Both the position numbers and the translations under genes were made by a program. This document shows, piece by piece, positions 48,970 through 60,939 of a DNA stretch of 64,000 nucleotides; the stretch's first letter is position 1, and each line of letters starts with the position of its first letter. The notes below the pieces were generated by a model. It saw nothing but the letters and a program-made list of their open reading frames with translations. It was not told where the DNA came from and did no database searches. Source of the stretch: Welwitschia mirabilis (lineage: Eukaryota; Gnetophyta; Gnetopsida; Welwitschiales); NCBI GenBank assembly GCA_051453625.1, contig JBOZIK010000001.1, positions 215,508,788-215,572,787 of the forward strand. The letters are read 5' to 3'.

Positions 48970-50130
48970 ATCAGAGTTAAGAAAAATAAGTTTCTTCTTA
49001 ACCAGTCCTTAGCATGAATTGTAATTATAAATTTATGATGAAGCATTTGTTAAGTTATTTAATAATGTTTAGACTAAAAGACATATTCTTTTTTTATATT
49101 ATAAATGATATTATTGTTATTGTTGTTTAGGAGCTTGCTCTACTTTTCTGAATTTGTTAAATTATTTTAATTTTCCCATAAATGGAATTTAGTTATAATG
49201 TAGTTTTACTAGTTTATCTTATCTCTTTTGTAGATGCAACTAGCTTTTTGTATGGCTAATTTCATAATACTTTGCATGTGCATATTAAAACATTTCATAT
49301 AGAAGTTTATAAAAAAACACAACTTCTTCTTCTATTCTTGTCTAATTCACTAATTTACTTACTCTCTTTTATGCAAGTTGACGTGCCTTATTAATATTGT
49401 TTCAAATAGTGTAATGTGGAGAACAACATGACTTTCTAGAGAGTTATACTATAAACATNNNNNNNNNNAAACATGAATCATCATGTTTTTAATTTGGTTA
49501 TATTTCATATTACAAATGAGGATCATTATTTTCTTACTTTGATCATGTTTCATGTGGTTTTCTTTGAAACTTTTCAAATCTCACTTTAATCCTTAAAATC
49601 TAAAAGCATATCAATGAGATTTAATGGTGCTATATTGTGATATTCATATGCATTGAAAATAGGAATTCTACTATATATTCATTCATGACAGATGCTATTT
49701 AAGTGGACATTGTTAATAAATTATACTCATCCTTCATATATGACCTAACTAGAAATGTATCATATCTAATTACTTTCAAATCCACAAGAAATCATTCGTG
49801 GCATCCAAATTTAGCATATGTTATTACTTGTTGACTTTATTTTAAAAAAAAACATTATGTTTGGTCTAGTTAAAGATAATTATAATAACACTACTTGTTC
49901 ATAGGCTAAGGAGTAGAAAATGTGTCCAATTATTGGACATTTGATTCAAAACAAATTCCATTTGATTGTAAAACACATAAGAGTATAATGGCATTTAAAC
50001 CAGTATTAATGCTCATGTTTTGGATAGTACATGCCTCTGATTAGTATGAGTGATAAAAGTTGTAGTTAAATCATGCATAGGATATTGGTGTCTAAACTAG
50101 TATTGATGGTTCTTATATTTGATAGTAATA
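48970..50130. other. AT-rich intergenic stretch with a 10-N gap
   Basis: Nothing recognised on either strand. Ten Ns sit at 49459-49468, with aaacat on both sides of the run. Confidence 0.5.
49459..49468. other. Assembly gap of 10 N
   Basis: Ten Ns in AT-rich sequence. The aaacat on both sides suggests a possible overlap of contig ends. Confidence 0.98.
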
Positions 50131-50139
50131 GTTTAGGCT

Positions 50140-50705
50140 ATAAAAATAGGAAGGAAGGTAAGAGTAGTATAGAAGTTGATGTAGTAGAAAATAAAATAGG
50201 AAGAGGTAGATAGTATGAAATGATAAAATAAATAGTAAGTAGATAAAATAGCATATAAAACATAATAAATAGATGGAAAATTAGGAAGTGGAGATGGTAG
50301 ATAAGATAAGTACATAAGAGTATATACAAATATGATAAAGTTATAAAAGATGTGATAATACTGTAAAAGTAGTAATATAGAAGAGATATATGAAAGATAG
50401 ATAATAAGTATATAAATAAGGAGAAATGAAGAAAGAAAGGTATATGATAAGATATAAGTAAGAAATAAGTTAAAAAATAGAACTAAGAAATTATAGAATA
50501 GTATACAAAAATATAGTATTATGTGACCTATAGAAAGGGGATATAGAAAAGTATAGAAAGTAATAGAAGAAAACATAGCAAGAGTAAACAATTAGCAAAA
50601 TAGCAAGAAAAGAATAATGAGATAAAATATAATTATATAAGAAGGAAGGACATAGGGAAGAATAGGAAGAAGAAAAGGAATAAAGCGTATAAACAATAAA
50701 GTGGA
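50140..50705 (+). repeat. C-depleted, purine-rich low-complexity tract
   Basis: About 560 bp in which the plus strand is almost entirely A, G and T, with very few C. It is built of words such as agata, agtag, ataag, gaaag and tagaa. It looks like an eroded microsatellite of GATA/AGTA/GAAA type. The strand bias creates a 152-codon minus-strand frame of Tyr/Leu/Phe/Ser-rich low-complexity sequence, which I treat as an artefact. Confidence 0.75.
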
Positions 50706-50709
50706 AAAT

Positions 50710-51300
50710 ACCTTGAACCTAATAGAAGGTTGAGATAATTAAACATTTCACTTTATGGTGATGGTCTTGAAGGGGTGTGTATGATCAAATCTTATTTTAT
50801 TAACATTATAACTATTTTAAAACTTAGTTTTATTATAAAAGAAATAGGTATGGGATTTTCCAATCATAATGATGTGTGTTTTTGTGATTCAATAAATGTA
50901 TGCATGTTATTAATTATACAATAATGCAAGTTTAGCCCATTCCTTAATGATCATGGTTGGCTCTAGCATGATTTAATGTGATTATGTTATGCACATTATA
51001 ATGTACAATAATGCAGGTCTAGCATATTCCTTAATGGTCATGTTTACTTTCAATATGCTTTAATGCATTTAAGGTGTGCATCCTTACATGTCTTTTCTTA
51101 TAAGTTTAAGCATATGAATTGAATGTCATGAGTACGTCTTTAACATCTTAAGCATGTGATTATATGAAACATGATTTTATAATGGAAGCTATGTATTATT
51201 CCCTCCCATTAGCTCTCACCAAGATGTTATAGTGAGATATGAGAGGTTTTTTATGATTGGTAATGGAGGATTACTAATAGATATTTTAGCTAACTAACTA
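50710..51300. other. AT-rich stretch, short similarity between two halves
   Basis: Two related segments at about 50920-50980 and 51000-51050 share acaataatgcag or acaataatgcaag, then tagcccattccttaatgatcat or tagcatattccttaatggtcat. They suggest an old ~80-bp direct duplication. No gene. Confidence 0.4.
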
Positions 51301-51317
51301 GAGGATTCACTATAAGG

Positions 51318-51385
51318 GGAAAAGAAGAATAAGAAGAAGAAGAAGAAGAATAAGAAACAAGAAGAAAGACAAGAAAATAAGAGCT
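51318..51385 (+). repeat. AAG/AAT-type microsatellite
   Basis: gaagaataagaagaagaagaagaagaataagaaac and related interrupted triplets. Simple sequence, no coding support. Confidence 0.85.
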
Positions 51386-51399
51386 TTGGGTACCCATGT

Positions 51400-54300
51400 T
51401 TATTTTGCATCGCATCATTTTGAATGCATGTTTAGCCCTATGGCATATTAACTGCATTCTTTTAGTTGCCTTATGGCATAAGAAATTCATTATTTAATTG
51501 AAATATGGCATTTTAAATATCACATTCTTGCATTATCTTTGTAGTGGACTATGAGCTTGATCACCTCGTACCCACTGATATGGACCATCTTGATCTAGCA
51601 TATGCTCATGCGTATAGGTAGTAATAGAAAGGAGGTCTAAGTTAGAACTATATATGGTCTAAGTTCCTCCAGATGAGTATATGTAGGCATGGTCATTTAT
51701 TTGTTGGTGCATCCAATCATTTGACCACTCTCATAAATCTTTATGTGTATTATCTATTGAAACTTAACTAATGGTATAATAAACCATAACTCTTAAATAT
51801 CTACTTGTAAATTAATTAAAAATAATTAACTAGGTCATTTAGTTTTGATTTGTGGAGTTGAGTAAGTAGGTGAGGAAACCTATCATCACACAGGTTTCCT
51901 GATGTAAATCCTATGGGTAAATCTCATAACGAGTAGTCATTTGAATATAATATCTTTTTTTCAAATAAAGCCAAAAAAAAGCATGCTTCTTAAGGGCAAT
52001 CCTAGATTAGATTATGACACTTTACCTTAACTATAAGTAGATAGCCAAACATTGTTAATAAAAAATTTTAGAATAATCAAAGACATAAATGACAATTTAC
52101 AAAATTAGACATGCCCCTTTCTTAGATCCTTACTGCTCTTTGGTTAAAGAGGTAATTGAACTTCTTTAATCCAAAAACTATAATCCAAATACACCTAAGT
52201 TAAAATGCTATAGTTAAATTTGTATTACCAATATCATCACATCAAGTTTATGACATAGATAACTACTAGAACTAAAGATACATAATGCAAGATTTAGTAG
52301 AAAATAAATGAGATATTGAATCATATATTCCATTAACCACTCCATTAAAGGACTTTAAATTTTTCAAAATCCTTTTTCAAGTTCTTAAAACTATACTCAT
52401 ACTCAACCATGTAATGTTTTTATCAATGAGTTCTATACTATCTTTATAATTAACAGAAACTCTACTATGAATCAAGATAACCTTATAAAATTTGAAAAAT
52501 GGATTACTTAAATTCTAGCCAATAAATAATAAAACACTATATAGAATGCAAAGGCTAAAATAAAATAGAATTATTGATAGAATACTAAATCTAAATAAGC
52601 AGTTATATAATTCTTTTATGAATAGTTTAGATATTAAGATATGAAAATGTAATCCACCAATAATTTAGGTCAAACTGTATTGATAATCTATGTATTGATA
52701 ATCTACTTTTAGCCATAAAATTTTATTTATTAGGGATGAAATATCATAAACCTAGCATGAGACAATAATTAAATACCTACCCTAAATTTTAGTTAAATTA
52801 GGAAGGCATTTCTGGACTATAAAGTAGAACTCAACATCATAAGCAAACATTACCTATAATCATTAAAAGAAAAAGTTAAATTAAACTAAAATGAGGTTAT
52901 CAGAACAAAAGGATTTGATGATAACATAAAAACTACCTTAGAAATGATAAACCTAGATGAAAACATTGGAAATATAAATAGAAAACATGTTTTCATATCA
53001 TTGAATATAGTACATCATTTAATTTGATCTCAAGAAGGCTCTAGATTTATGTTGTGGAAGTAGTAATTTATTTACAATATCAAAAAATAAAAAATCATTA
53101 AGATCAATATACAAAATCACATTTAGAATGAGACAACATGAAAATGATGACTATAGTCCATGATAAGAATCAAGAAGAATAGAAACAATTACTTATCCCA
53201 TCCTTGCATATTGAACCAAACAAATCCAAGCAATAAAAAATTTAGATAGAGGAAGTTAAGAATAGTTAACTTCTAAATGTTTTCAAATGCCTATAAATAG
53301 ATTAAAATTATTAAAAAAATAGAAGGAAAAAAAGATAATAATGCATATGTAGGATAAACTATATTCATAAAATAGGATATAATCCTTTAATTTAGTTATA
53401 GGCTATTGTAGCTAAAGATCCTAATAGGTTACAAATATCCATATCCTTTGAAGTATTAATAGCTAGTCTTTTTAAAATTGCTATTATAACAATAATAATT
53501 GTATGCAATTTTAAAAACATAATCTCCAAAAATCATAGATTATAGAATCACAAAATCCATAGAAACATCTCTAACTAACATTTTCATTTATTTAAAAATA
53601 ACCCTAATAACATCATTAAATTATGTAAAATTTACAGTATGCTTATTCAATAATAAATTAGTTTTAAAAAAAAAGAAGAAAGAAAAGAAGAGGACTAATA
53701 TAAGCTCACTACTTAATAGAACTTTAAGGTACTATTTAAATTTCAAATCCCTTTAAATCCTAGTCAAATACATTATGCTTTTAATTTCTTAAACTTGTTA
53801 ATTTCTTGAGCTTTTTCAAAGCTAATGAAAAGCTTTAGCATAGATTTTACATAGATTCACCAATTTCTTTTCATCCAAAATCACTAATATTTTTAAACTA
53901 CTTATCCTTTAATCTTTTTTATCTAATTATAATTTTAAAATAAAAAGATATTTATCTTTTTAAATCAATTCTTCAATTATCTTTTTAAAACTAAAACTTT
54001 CTTTTGTAGGGTTATAAGATTGACACAAATCCATCAGTTGATACTATAATTAATTAACTCTAAATTATAATCCTGTAACTTTTTACATTTATCATTGAGA
54101 ACTAAAATAGTTTGTTTTAATACATATGTATGATATTTTAATCTTGTTAAATAATCTTACAATCTTACATATAAAATAGATTTCCTAAAAAATTTAAAAT
54201 TAATTTATCAATTTCTCTCTATCCCTAATCTTGCAAGTCTAGAAATTTTCTTATTCCATGAAAATTGATAACTAAATACTCATTTGGATTACTACAAATG

Positions 54301-56000
54301 AAGAACTGACTTTTTTTTTCATGAGTAAAAGCAAACCTCCATTCTATTATAAAATGATAAAATTAAATCCTTGAATAATATATAGTTTTAAAAATTATTT
54401 AAAAAAGAAGAAAATGGATCTAACTTTGATTCTCTTCTTTTTAAACATAGAAACTAGTTTTTTGAGTAAGGGAATAATTAGAGTATGTGTATAAAAAGTT
54501 TAGTATGATAATAATAATCATATATCTATGATAGATGGGAAGGACAAAAAAGCAAGCTTACCAAACTTAAAACATAATGGCATCATTTCTTTCAAACTCT
54601 ACATTATAGAATTCACTTCCTCATGATTCTTTTTAATTTTCTCATACTGTTCATTTGGATTTGAACTTAAATTTTTCATAATTAGATAAGACACTATTAA
54701 ATTCCTTATGTTAAACTTATCAGAAGTCTTAAGGATGCTAGAAGAAATTTTCTTTTCATTTAATAAAATCTCATGATCTTCTTTAATCATAGTTTTTTTT
54801 CATACTTTATAATATATTCTACTAATTTTGATCTTTCAAAGTTAAAAATCTAATTAAACAAGAAAAGGACTTTCTAGAATAGATCCCATCCTATACTTGA
54901 AAATTATCAAAATTTACAAAATAAACTAAAAATAAAAAATTAAAGAAAATTTTTACTAAAGTTTGTAAGTATTATTCTTCTGGGAACTTCTAATATTAGA
55001 ATTCATTTTTTGTTTGGAGTTAATTCCATCACATGAACTTCTCTTTATGTGTTTTCATATCCCATAAAAATTTAGAAATCTAGAATGTAATATGACTATA
55101 ATTTAAATAGATGTTTCCTGTTACTCTATAATTAAAAATTTATATTATTACTTTAAATTTATATGAAAATTTCTTTGATACTTAAAAGACTTTACAATAA
55201 TTTATTTACTACTAGGAATAGACTTAATCCTTTCTCCTTCATTTTTTACATGTTAAATGTTTTTCAAAGGATTGATCCTTACCTCTAAATAATATTTACT
55301 TCAAAAGAACTTAAAAACCTTACTAACTTTGTCATAGTACTAAATCATATCTTTTATGAAACTAATGTATTAATAGGTTAACCTTGGAAACAAAATAAGA
55401 TTCGATAAACATATGTCTTCAAAACATTTCCTTGTGTATCTATTACTTTAAGAAAAGTTATACAGTCATAAAATAAGAACTTCTAATATAGCTTATCTTT
55501 ATGGAAAAGGGAGGAAACTCATCCATCTTAATATAAAAACCTAGAGAATGCCATTACTATGATTCTAAAGAAAAAAAAAATCCAATGATACATAAAATAA
55601 AACAAAACAAAATCATGATTTTTTCGGTTAGCATTCCTACTACAAAATAACAAAAATTTAAGAAAATAAATAAATCTTCTAAATTTTATCTAAACAAGTT
55701 AATAAGAACATATAGCATACTTGTTAATCAGTTCCTTAAAAAATATCTTATTTTAGGCTCTCTAAATGTCTAAGTCAATAAGAGTATCCTTTGCATTATT
55801 AATATTTACCATTTTTGTATATTCTTCCACTATACTATGCCAATTATTATGCAGATGACATTTGAGAGCTAACCTTTTATGAGCTATAATAATTTCTTGT
55901 CTAGATCCCTATGGGTAAACTCTGAGTATTTCATAGTAGTCAGTTTACTCTATAAATCAGGTGCTTGCATCATATGTTTCTTCCTTCATCTTACTTTCTT
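51400..56000. other. AT-rich stretch, possibly including old retroelement sequence
   Basis: No confident domain. Weak hints only: a plus-strand VDYELDHLVPTDMDHLDLAY at about 51543-51600; a plus-strand IKTTLEMINLDENIGNI near 52930 that recalls the copia RT start KTAFL-GDL-E-IYM; and a minus-strand 63-codon frame at 54790-54599. None is enough to name an element. Homopolymer A and T runs are common. Confidence 0.35.
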
Positions 56001-56880
56001 TCTACTCTTTAAAAGGCCTATCTAACTACTTCTAGTTAGCATGCATTGACTACTTCTCTTCATGTTCCTACTACTCCTAATTTGGCTAGTCAATAGATTG
56101 TTGCTTATCCTCATTATCACCAATGACTATAATTTTCAATTAATTTAAAGTAGTAGGACTTTCATCCCTTTTTCCTTTAGCTTTCATCCCTTAATGATTT
56201 TCTCTTAAGCCTAGACTAGGATTCTTTCACTACTTTGTCTCTATCTATATCATAAGCTTATTTCACTAGCCTAAACTAGATGCCCTTGCTTCTTCTTGAG
56301 CTTCTGGAAATAGGTTCCTTTACTTACTTCTACTACCTCTTTGACTTCTATGATGCTCTTCATTTGCATTGACCTTCTACCTTTGGTGGGCTTCACCTTT
56401 TCCTTCCATTACTTCTCATTTCTAAAACTTATTTAGCCTATAGATGAGGCCTAAATGATTATTAGCAATTTTTATTTTGATATTCTTGATAAAGAGTCAT
56501 AGTAGATTGAACCTCCTTTCCTCCTGTAGCATTAGCAGAAAAATAAAATATAAACCTTGAAGCTTCAAATGGTTTCCATTTCAAATAACAAATTTTTCTA
56601 TAAGTTTAATCATAGGTCTTAATGGTAGATCAAATTCTACTTTGCAAATATGTACCTTTGCATTTCTATGAGCCCTACACCTAAAAAAAGGGTCTACATC
56701 TATGTGTCCATGAAAAGATGATAGCACTAACTCCCCTTCCTCTCTTAGGATCATAGCTTATACTATTAGTTGAGGAATAACTAACATCTAACACCTACTC
56801 ATGACTAGTTTCTCTTTCACTATTACATTTATTTAGTTAAAACTTAGGCTACCTTTAAGCTCAAGCAATGAATCCTAGCC
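56000..56880 (-). other. Coding-like minus-strand remnant, unassigned
   Basis: The minus strand reads GELVLSSFHGHIDVDPFFRC, AHRNAKVHICKVEFDLPLRP, LYFIFLLMLQEERRFNLL and IANNHLGLIYRLNK across several breaks, so a protein was once encoded. It lies just downstream of the LINE tail at 56.9 kb and may be its 3' part or the first ORF of another element. Family not recognised. Confidence 0.35.
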
Positions 56881-56884
56881 TAGA

Positions 56885-59800
56885 TGCTAGATACATTTAC
56901 ATAGCTTTATACTATTTTGATACTTCTCACTATCAACTCTAAGTGAGAATTCTTCCCCATCATTTTCAACACCCAAATGGCTTGAATCCTTTACTTCATT
57001 AATATGGCATCTTCCATCATGATCAATGCCTGTGATAAGAAAATGTAGCTCTTCCACATATGACAAATAAACCACAACATAATTTTGTAATAGTTATGAG
57101 TTGATAGAATGATTCTTACCTAAGTGACTTTTTATCAATGTGCATCCATACTATGGTCACAAGAGGATAATCCTAGAATAAATGATTTATTGCCTTTACT
57201 CTACCACATATGAGGTAATCCTCTAATAGATTTATCCTATCATGCCTGAGCCCATTGGCTGTTAGTACTTTATTTTTCAAGATCATTCACTCTAAAACCA
57301 TATACTTAACTTCTACTCCTCTCCTCACCATATCCATCTTGCATTTATTAGTTTTGTACATCCTTAATAAATATGCTTTAGTATAAATCCCCTCATCATC
57401 TATTAATCCTATATCTTTATTGTTAGGAAAAAGGTTCATAACTTTGAAACTCTTCTTAAGACATGTGATTTCTTCTTTTATTTATTTGGCCTTCTCCTTG
57501 CAAGGAATTTGCCTTATCCTAATAGTTTTTTTAAAATACAATTTGTTTTAACTCTAAATTTATACTTCTTAGATTTAAAATTTCATTTGGGTTCTTATCT
57601 TTGATCAAGTTCATTTTCAAAAGGGTATGTCCTCTTTACATCAGGTTAATAGTTTTCCTCTTCCTTCATAAAGTGTCTTCTAAAAAGGGAATCCCTTCAT
57701 CTAAGTTTTTAGTTCTTATATTTACTTTTTAACAGGTGTTTTCTAAGGTATTTCTTCCATTGCCTCTAGTTTAATAATTATTTTATCCCTTATCAAGAAC
57801 ATATTATCTTTAACATCTTGAATTTCCTACTCACTATCCTCCATTGATTTTGTTATCTCTTCCCTAACCACTACATGGAACCTCATCCCTCTATGTTCTA
57901 CTATTGAAATGAAATTTCTTATCAACTAGTTTAACATACTCTTCAACTTTTCTAATAATGCTCTAAAGGAAGCACTATATTTTTTTATCATAGAAGTAAT
58001 AGTATTCACTATAATAATTCTTCCTCTACTTGGTAAAAAAGATATCACTCTAATGGTTATATCTCCTCTCCATCTTTAGTAGTAAATATTATCATGATGA
58101 AAAATACTTCTATTTAAATAAATAAATCCCTAAATATAGGTCCTTTCTACCCCTCTTTTAATTTCCAATTTTCTTTCTATCCTCTACTAGGTGTTGGCCC
58201 ATGTGTTGAGGTAGTATATTTGACTTTTCTTCTAGTTGATCTGAATCCCTAACTCTTTTGTGAATTTTTTAAAACCATACTTAATGATTTTAATTTGTTG
58301 GATGTTTGCTTTTAATAGAAGAATAGAATTGTCTACATAATGGTTTACTAACATGTTTAGTCCATGAATAGTTAGACCTAGCCTTCCTTCTTGGTGAATG
58401 AATTTTTCATCACATCTAGTACTAGAATAAAAATATAGGATAAGAGAGGATATTTCTATCATAATCCTCTATTTATGCTAAAGTATTCATGTGTCTCTTA
58501 ATTAATGTTTAGCACAAACTTATTTACCCTTTGCATTTGAAGAACTAAACTAATAAATTTAGAGGGGAAAACTTTGATTCTTAACATGTGCTTTAAAAAA
58601 CTCCACAACATTGTATCACAAGAATTTTTTATATCTAATTTCAGTGTTCAACTTCCCTGCTCCTTGAATACTGGCATTGATTCCATGGCCTTCCCGATAT
58701 ACAGGGATCACTCAGACAGCAACGTCTTTATTGTATATTGTATATAAAGTAGTTGTATATATGAATATGATGTATAGATAGTATGTATATATACGCATGA
58801 TCGAAAAATGAATGACGTGGATATTGCCTAAATTCATTGTAACATGAGTGAATCATGTGGACATTAGGCAATTTCCACCCAGTATGCGAGTGTTATCCCT
58901 GACTATAATGGGTTAGAACAAGGCTCCTTAAGGCTCTAGTAAACAAAACTGAAATGCTGAACATGACTCAAAGGATTTCCTTTGTCACTAAGTATCCCAT
59001 GAATGGACCATCTTAGACTCCGTTTGGTGATGGTAAGTGTTGTAGGTGCCTAGTGCTTGCTGGTCCTGTGAAGTAAGTGAGATGGAAGGAATAACACCTT
59101 TAGGTCCATTATGCAGTTGTTTTAACCCCTCGCAAAATGCATATCCGCACCATAAGTGATCAACCTCCTATTCAATTGTGCTATGTTAGTATCTTTTTAG
59201 CTCAGCCCTACATAACTCTTCTGCACCCATCCCCCACAGTATGGTAACAGTAACCTAGTAGTGGCCTGCGGGATCTGCCCGTGCAAGTACTTTTTTTCTT
59301 CCTCTAAAGAGAGTGAACGATTTCATTGTTGAAAATAACCTAGTATAAGATATCATGATCTTATAGAAATCCCACCTAATTTCATCTCATAAGCTTCTTT
59401 AAGTGGGATCAAATTCTATGCACTAAAATCTTTGAAAATAACCTGTAGATTACATTACAAATACCTATAGGTTAAGAGTAATTTACTTTTGCTATTTTAG
59501 TATTTTTAAATAATTATTACATTAGTGTTATTCTAAACATAAGGGATAGCCCCTCTTCTCAATACTCAATTAAAAGTATTTGTAATTGACTATCTCATGA
59601 ATTTTTAGTATTTCTAGAACCCCTCTATTCATCCATCTAGACCCAAACTTTTATTGAGCTTCATCCCTTTTAAAAAATTTCAAATTTCCTCCTAGTCCAT
59701 CCTCCTTATGGGTTAATCTCCCTACCATAAATTATCTCTTAGGATAGAAGGCCTTATCATGCTTAATTTTGATCATAACTTCTTAAGACTACCCATACAA

Positions 59801-60760
59801 CCTTAGGGACTTCTTTCTCTTGATGTCATTTATTATTCTATTATACTATTTTGATTGTATTGGTCTATTTTATTGAGTTAATAATATTAAAAAAAAAGTT
59901 GGTGTGCCTATTCTTGTGCTTTAACTAATCCATGTAAGCTTCTTCTTGCTAATACAGCTTCGCATGCTTCCTATAACATTGTATCTTCCTGATTTTTCTC
60001 CACTCTTATTCATGTAAATTTGATCTTTTCTTTGGTTTCTTGAATTCTCAAAATTTACTCCTTTAGCTTTTCTTTTGCTAAAATTTCTTCTCCTAGGACT
60101 TTCTCCATTCCTTAAGCTAAAACTTTATCTTTGAAGATTCTAATATAGATCCTTAATTGGGTTACTTTCATCCTCTCTCTAGTTCCTTTTCATAAATTGT
60201 TTTATTTCCTCTTCCTATAGCCATACATTTTTAAACTTAAAATGATATCTCCTGCCCTTATTCTTGTATTGAAAAAGGATGATTCGCTATGATCTAAACA
60301 CCATTGGCCTTCATCTATTAGAATCCATCTCTCCTCTCTAAATATCTTAGTAGATATCATTGCTCTAATAATTTTTGATAAATATTATCTTTTCGTTTTA
60401 TTTTATTCTACTAGGTGAATTGGACCTAATGGATTGAATGGTCTATTAACTCTAGAAAATTTATAAACCTCTCTAACTCTAATACCCTTGATTTTTTCTA
60501 TTTGCTTCCCTTTATTTCTCTTAGTCATATAGTGATTGGTTGAAATTCCCCATTATGATACATTTCCCATTCTTAACCTTCTCTTAAATTTGCTTTCAAA
60601 CTCTATTTTTTGTTGTCATCCCTTCTAGTATGATTATATTAACTAAAAGCCAATTTCAAACTACTAATATTTTATACCATCTATTTTTTTTGATCCTAGT
60701 ATAGTCCACTTTTTTTTTTATTAGCATTAGGAATTTTCCTGCTTTACCATATTTGAGTAT
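56885..60760 (-). mobile_element. Second decayed LINE, interrupted by a GC-richer insert
   Basis: Minus-strand order. Endonuclease-like segment (about 60720-60150): NGEFQPITI, RVLELERFINFLELIDHSIH, then DEGQWCLDHSESSF. Linker (about 60000-59300). RT: LKLDIKNSCDTMLWSFLKHM with the first catalytic Asp (about 58645-58590), FPSKFISLVLQMQRV, ETHEYFSINRGL. Second RT catalytic box: LVNHYVDNSILLLKA (YVDN for the usual FADD; frame 58462-58232), then KFTKELGIQIN. A zf-RVT-like block (about 57290-57130) reads DYLICGRVKAINHLF, a stop and DYPLVTIVWM. The part of RT just before LKLD is missing and replaced by the insert at 58655-59295. ORF1 is absent, with gypsy sequence starting at 60.9 kb. Dead copy. Confidence 0.8.
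58655..59295. other. ~640-bp GC-richer insert inside the LINE RT region
   Basis: Composition changes sharply from AT-rich LINE to mixed sequence (ttcaacttccctgctccttg at the left, cctgcgggatctgcccgtg at the right) and back. It contains a TA-rich tatatgt patch at 58730-58795. No ORF, RNA or transposon terminus was recognised. No clear target-site duplication was found at the edges, which are placed only to within ~20 bp. Possible origins are a short non-autonomous element, organellar DNA or host non-coding DNA. Confidence 0.55.
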
Positions 60761-60939
60761 CCACTCTACATTCATTTTAAAGAATATGATGTACCTTTAT
60801 CATGATATAAGGAAATTTACATTCATACCCTAAATAGTAAATAAAAAGTTAAAATAAAAGTCTAAGAAAATATTTGAAAAACATTGTCTACACATAGAAA
60901 TTCTTTCATTAACATTATAAAGAGATTCCAAGAGCTAAT

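Noticed and set aside
50133-50591. 152-codon minus-strand frame, the longest apart from RKD exon 1
   Set aside because: It exists only because the plus strand lacks C over this tract. The product is low-complexity Tyr/Leu/Phe/Ser with no domain.
52915-53060. Possible copia reverse transcriptase (IKTTLEMINLDENIGNI)
   Set aside because: Only one short block resembles the family; no catalytic YVDD box, integrase or RNase H could be read around it.
58655-59295. Interpretation of the GC-richer insert as mitochondrial DNA
   Set aside because: Composition would fit, but I recognise no mitochondrial gene or intron in it, so I left its origin open.
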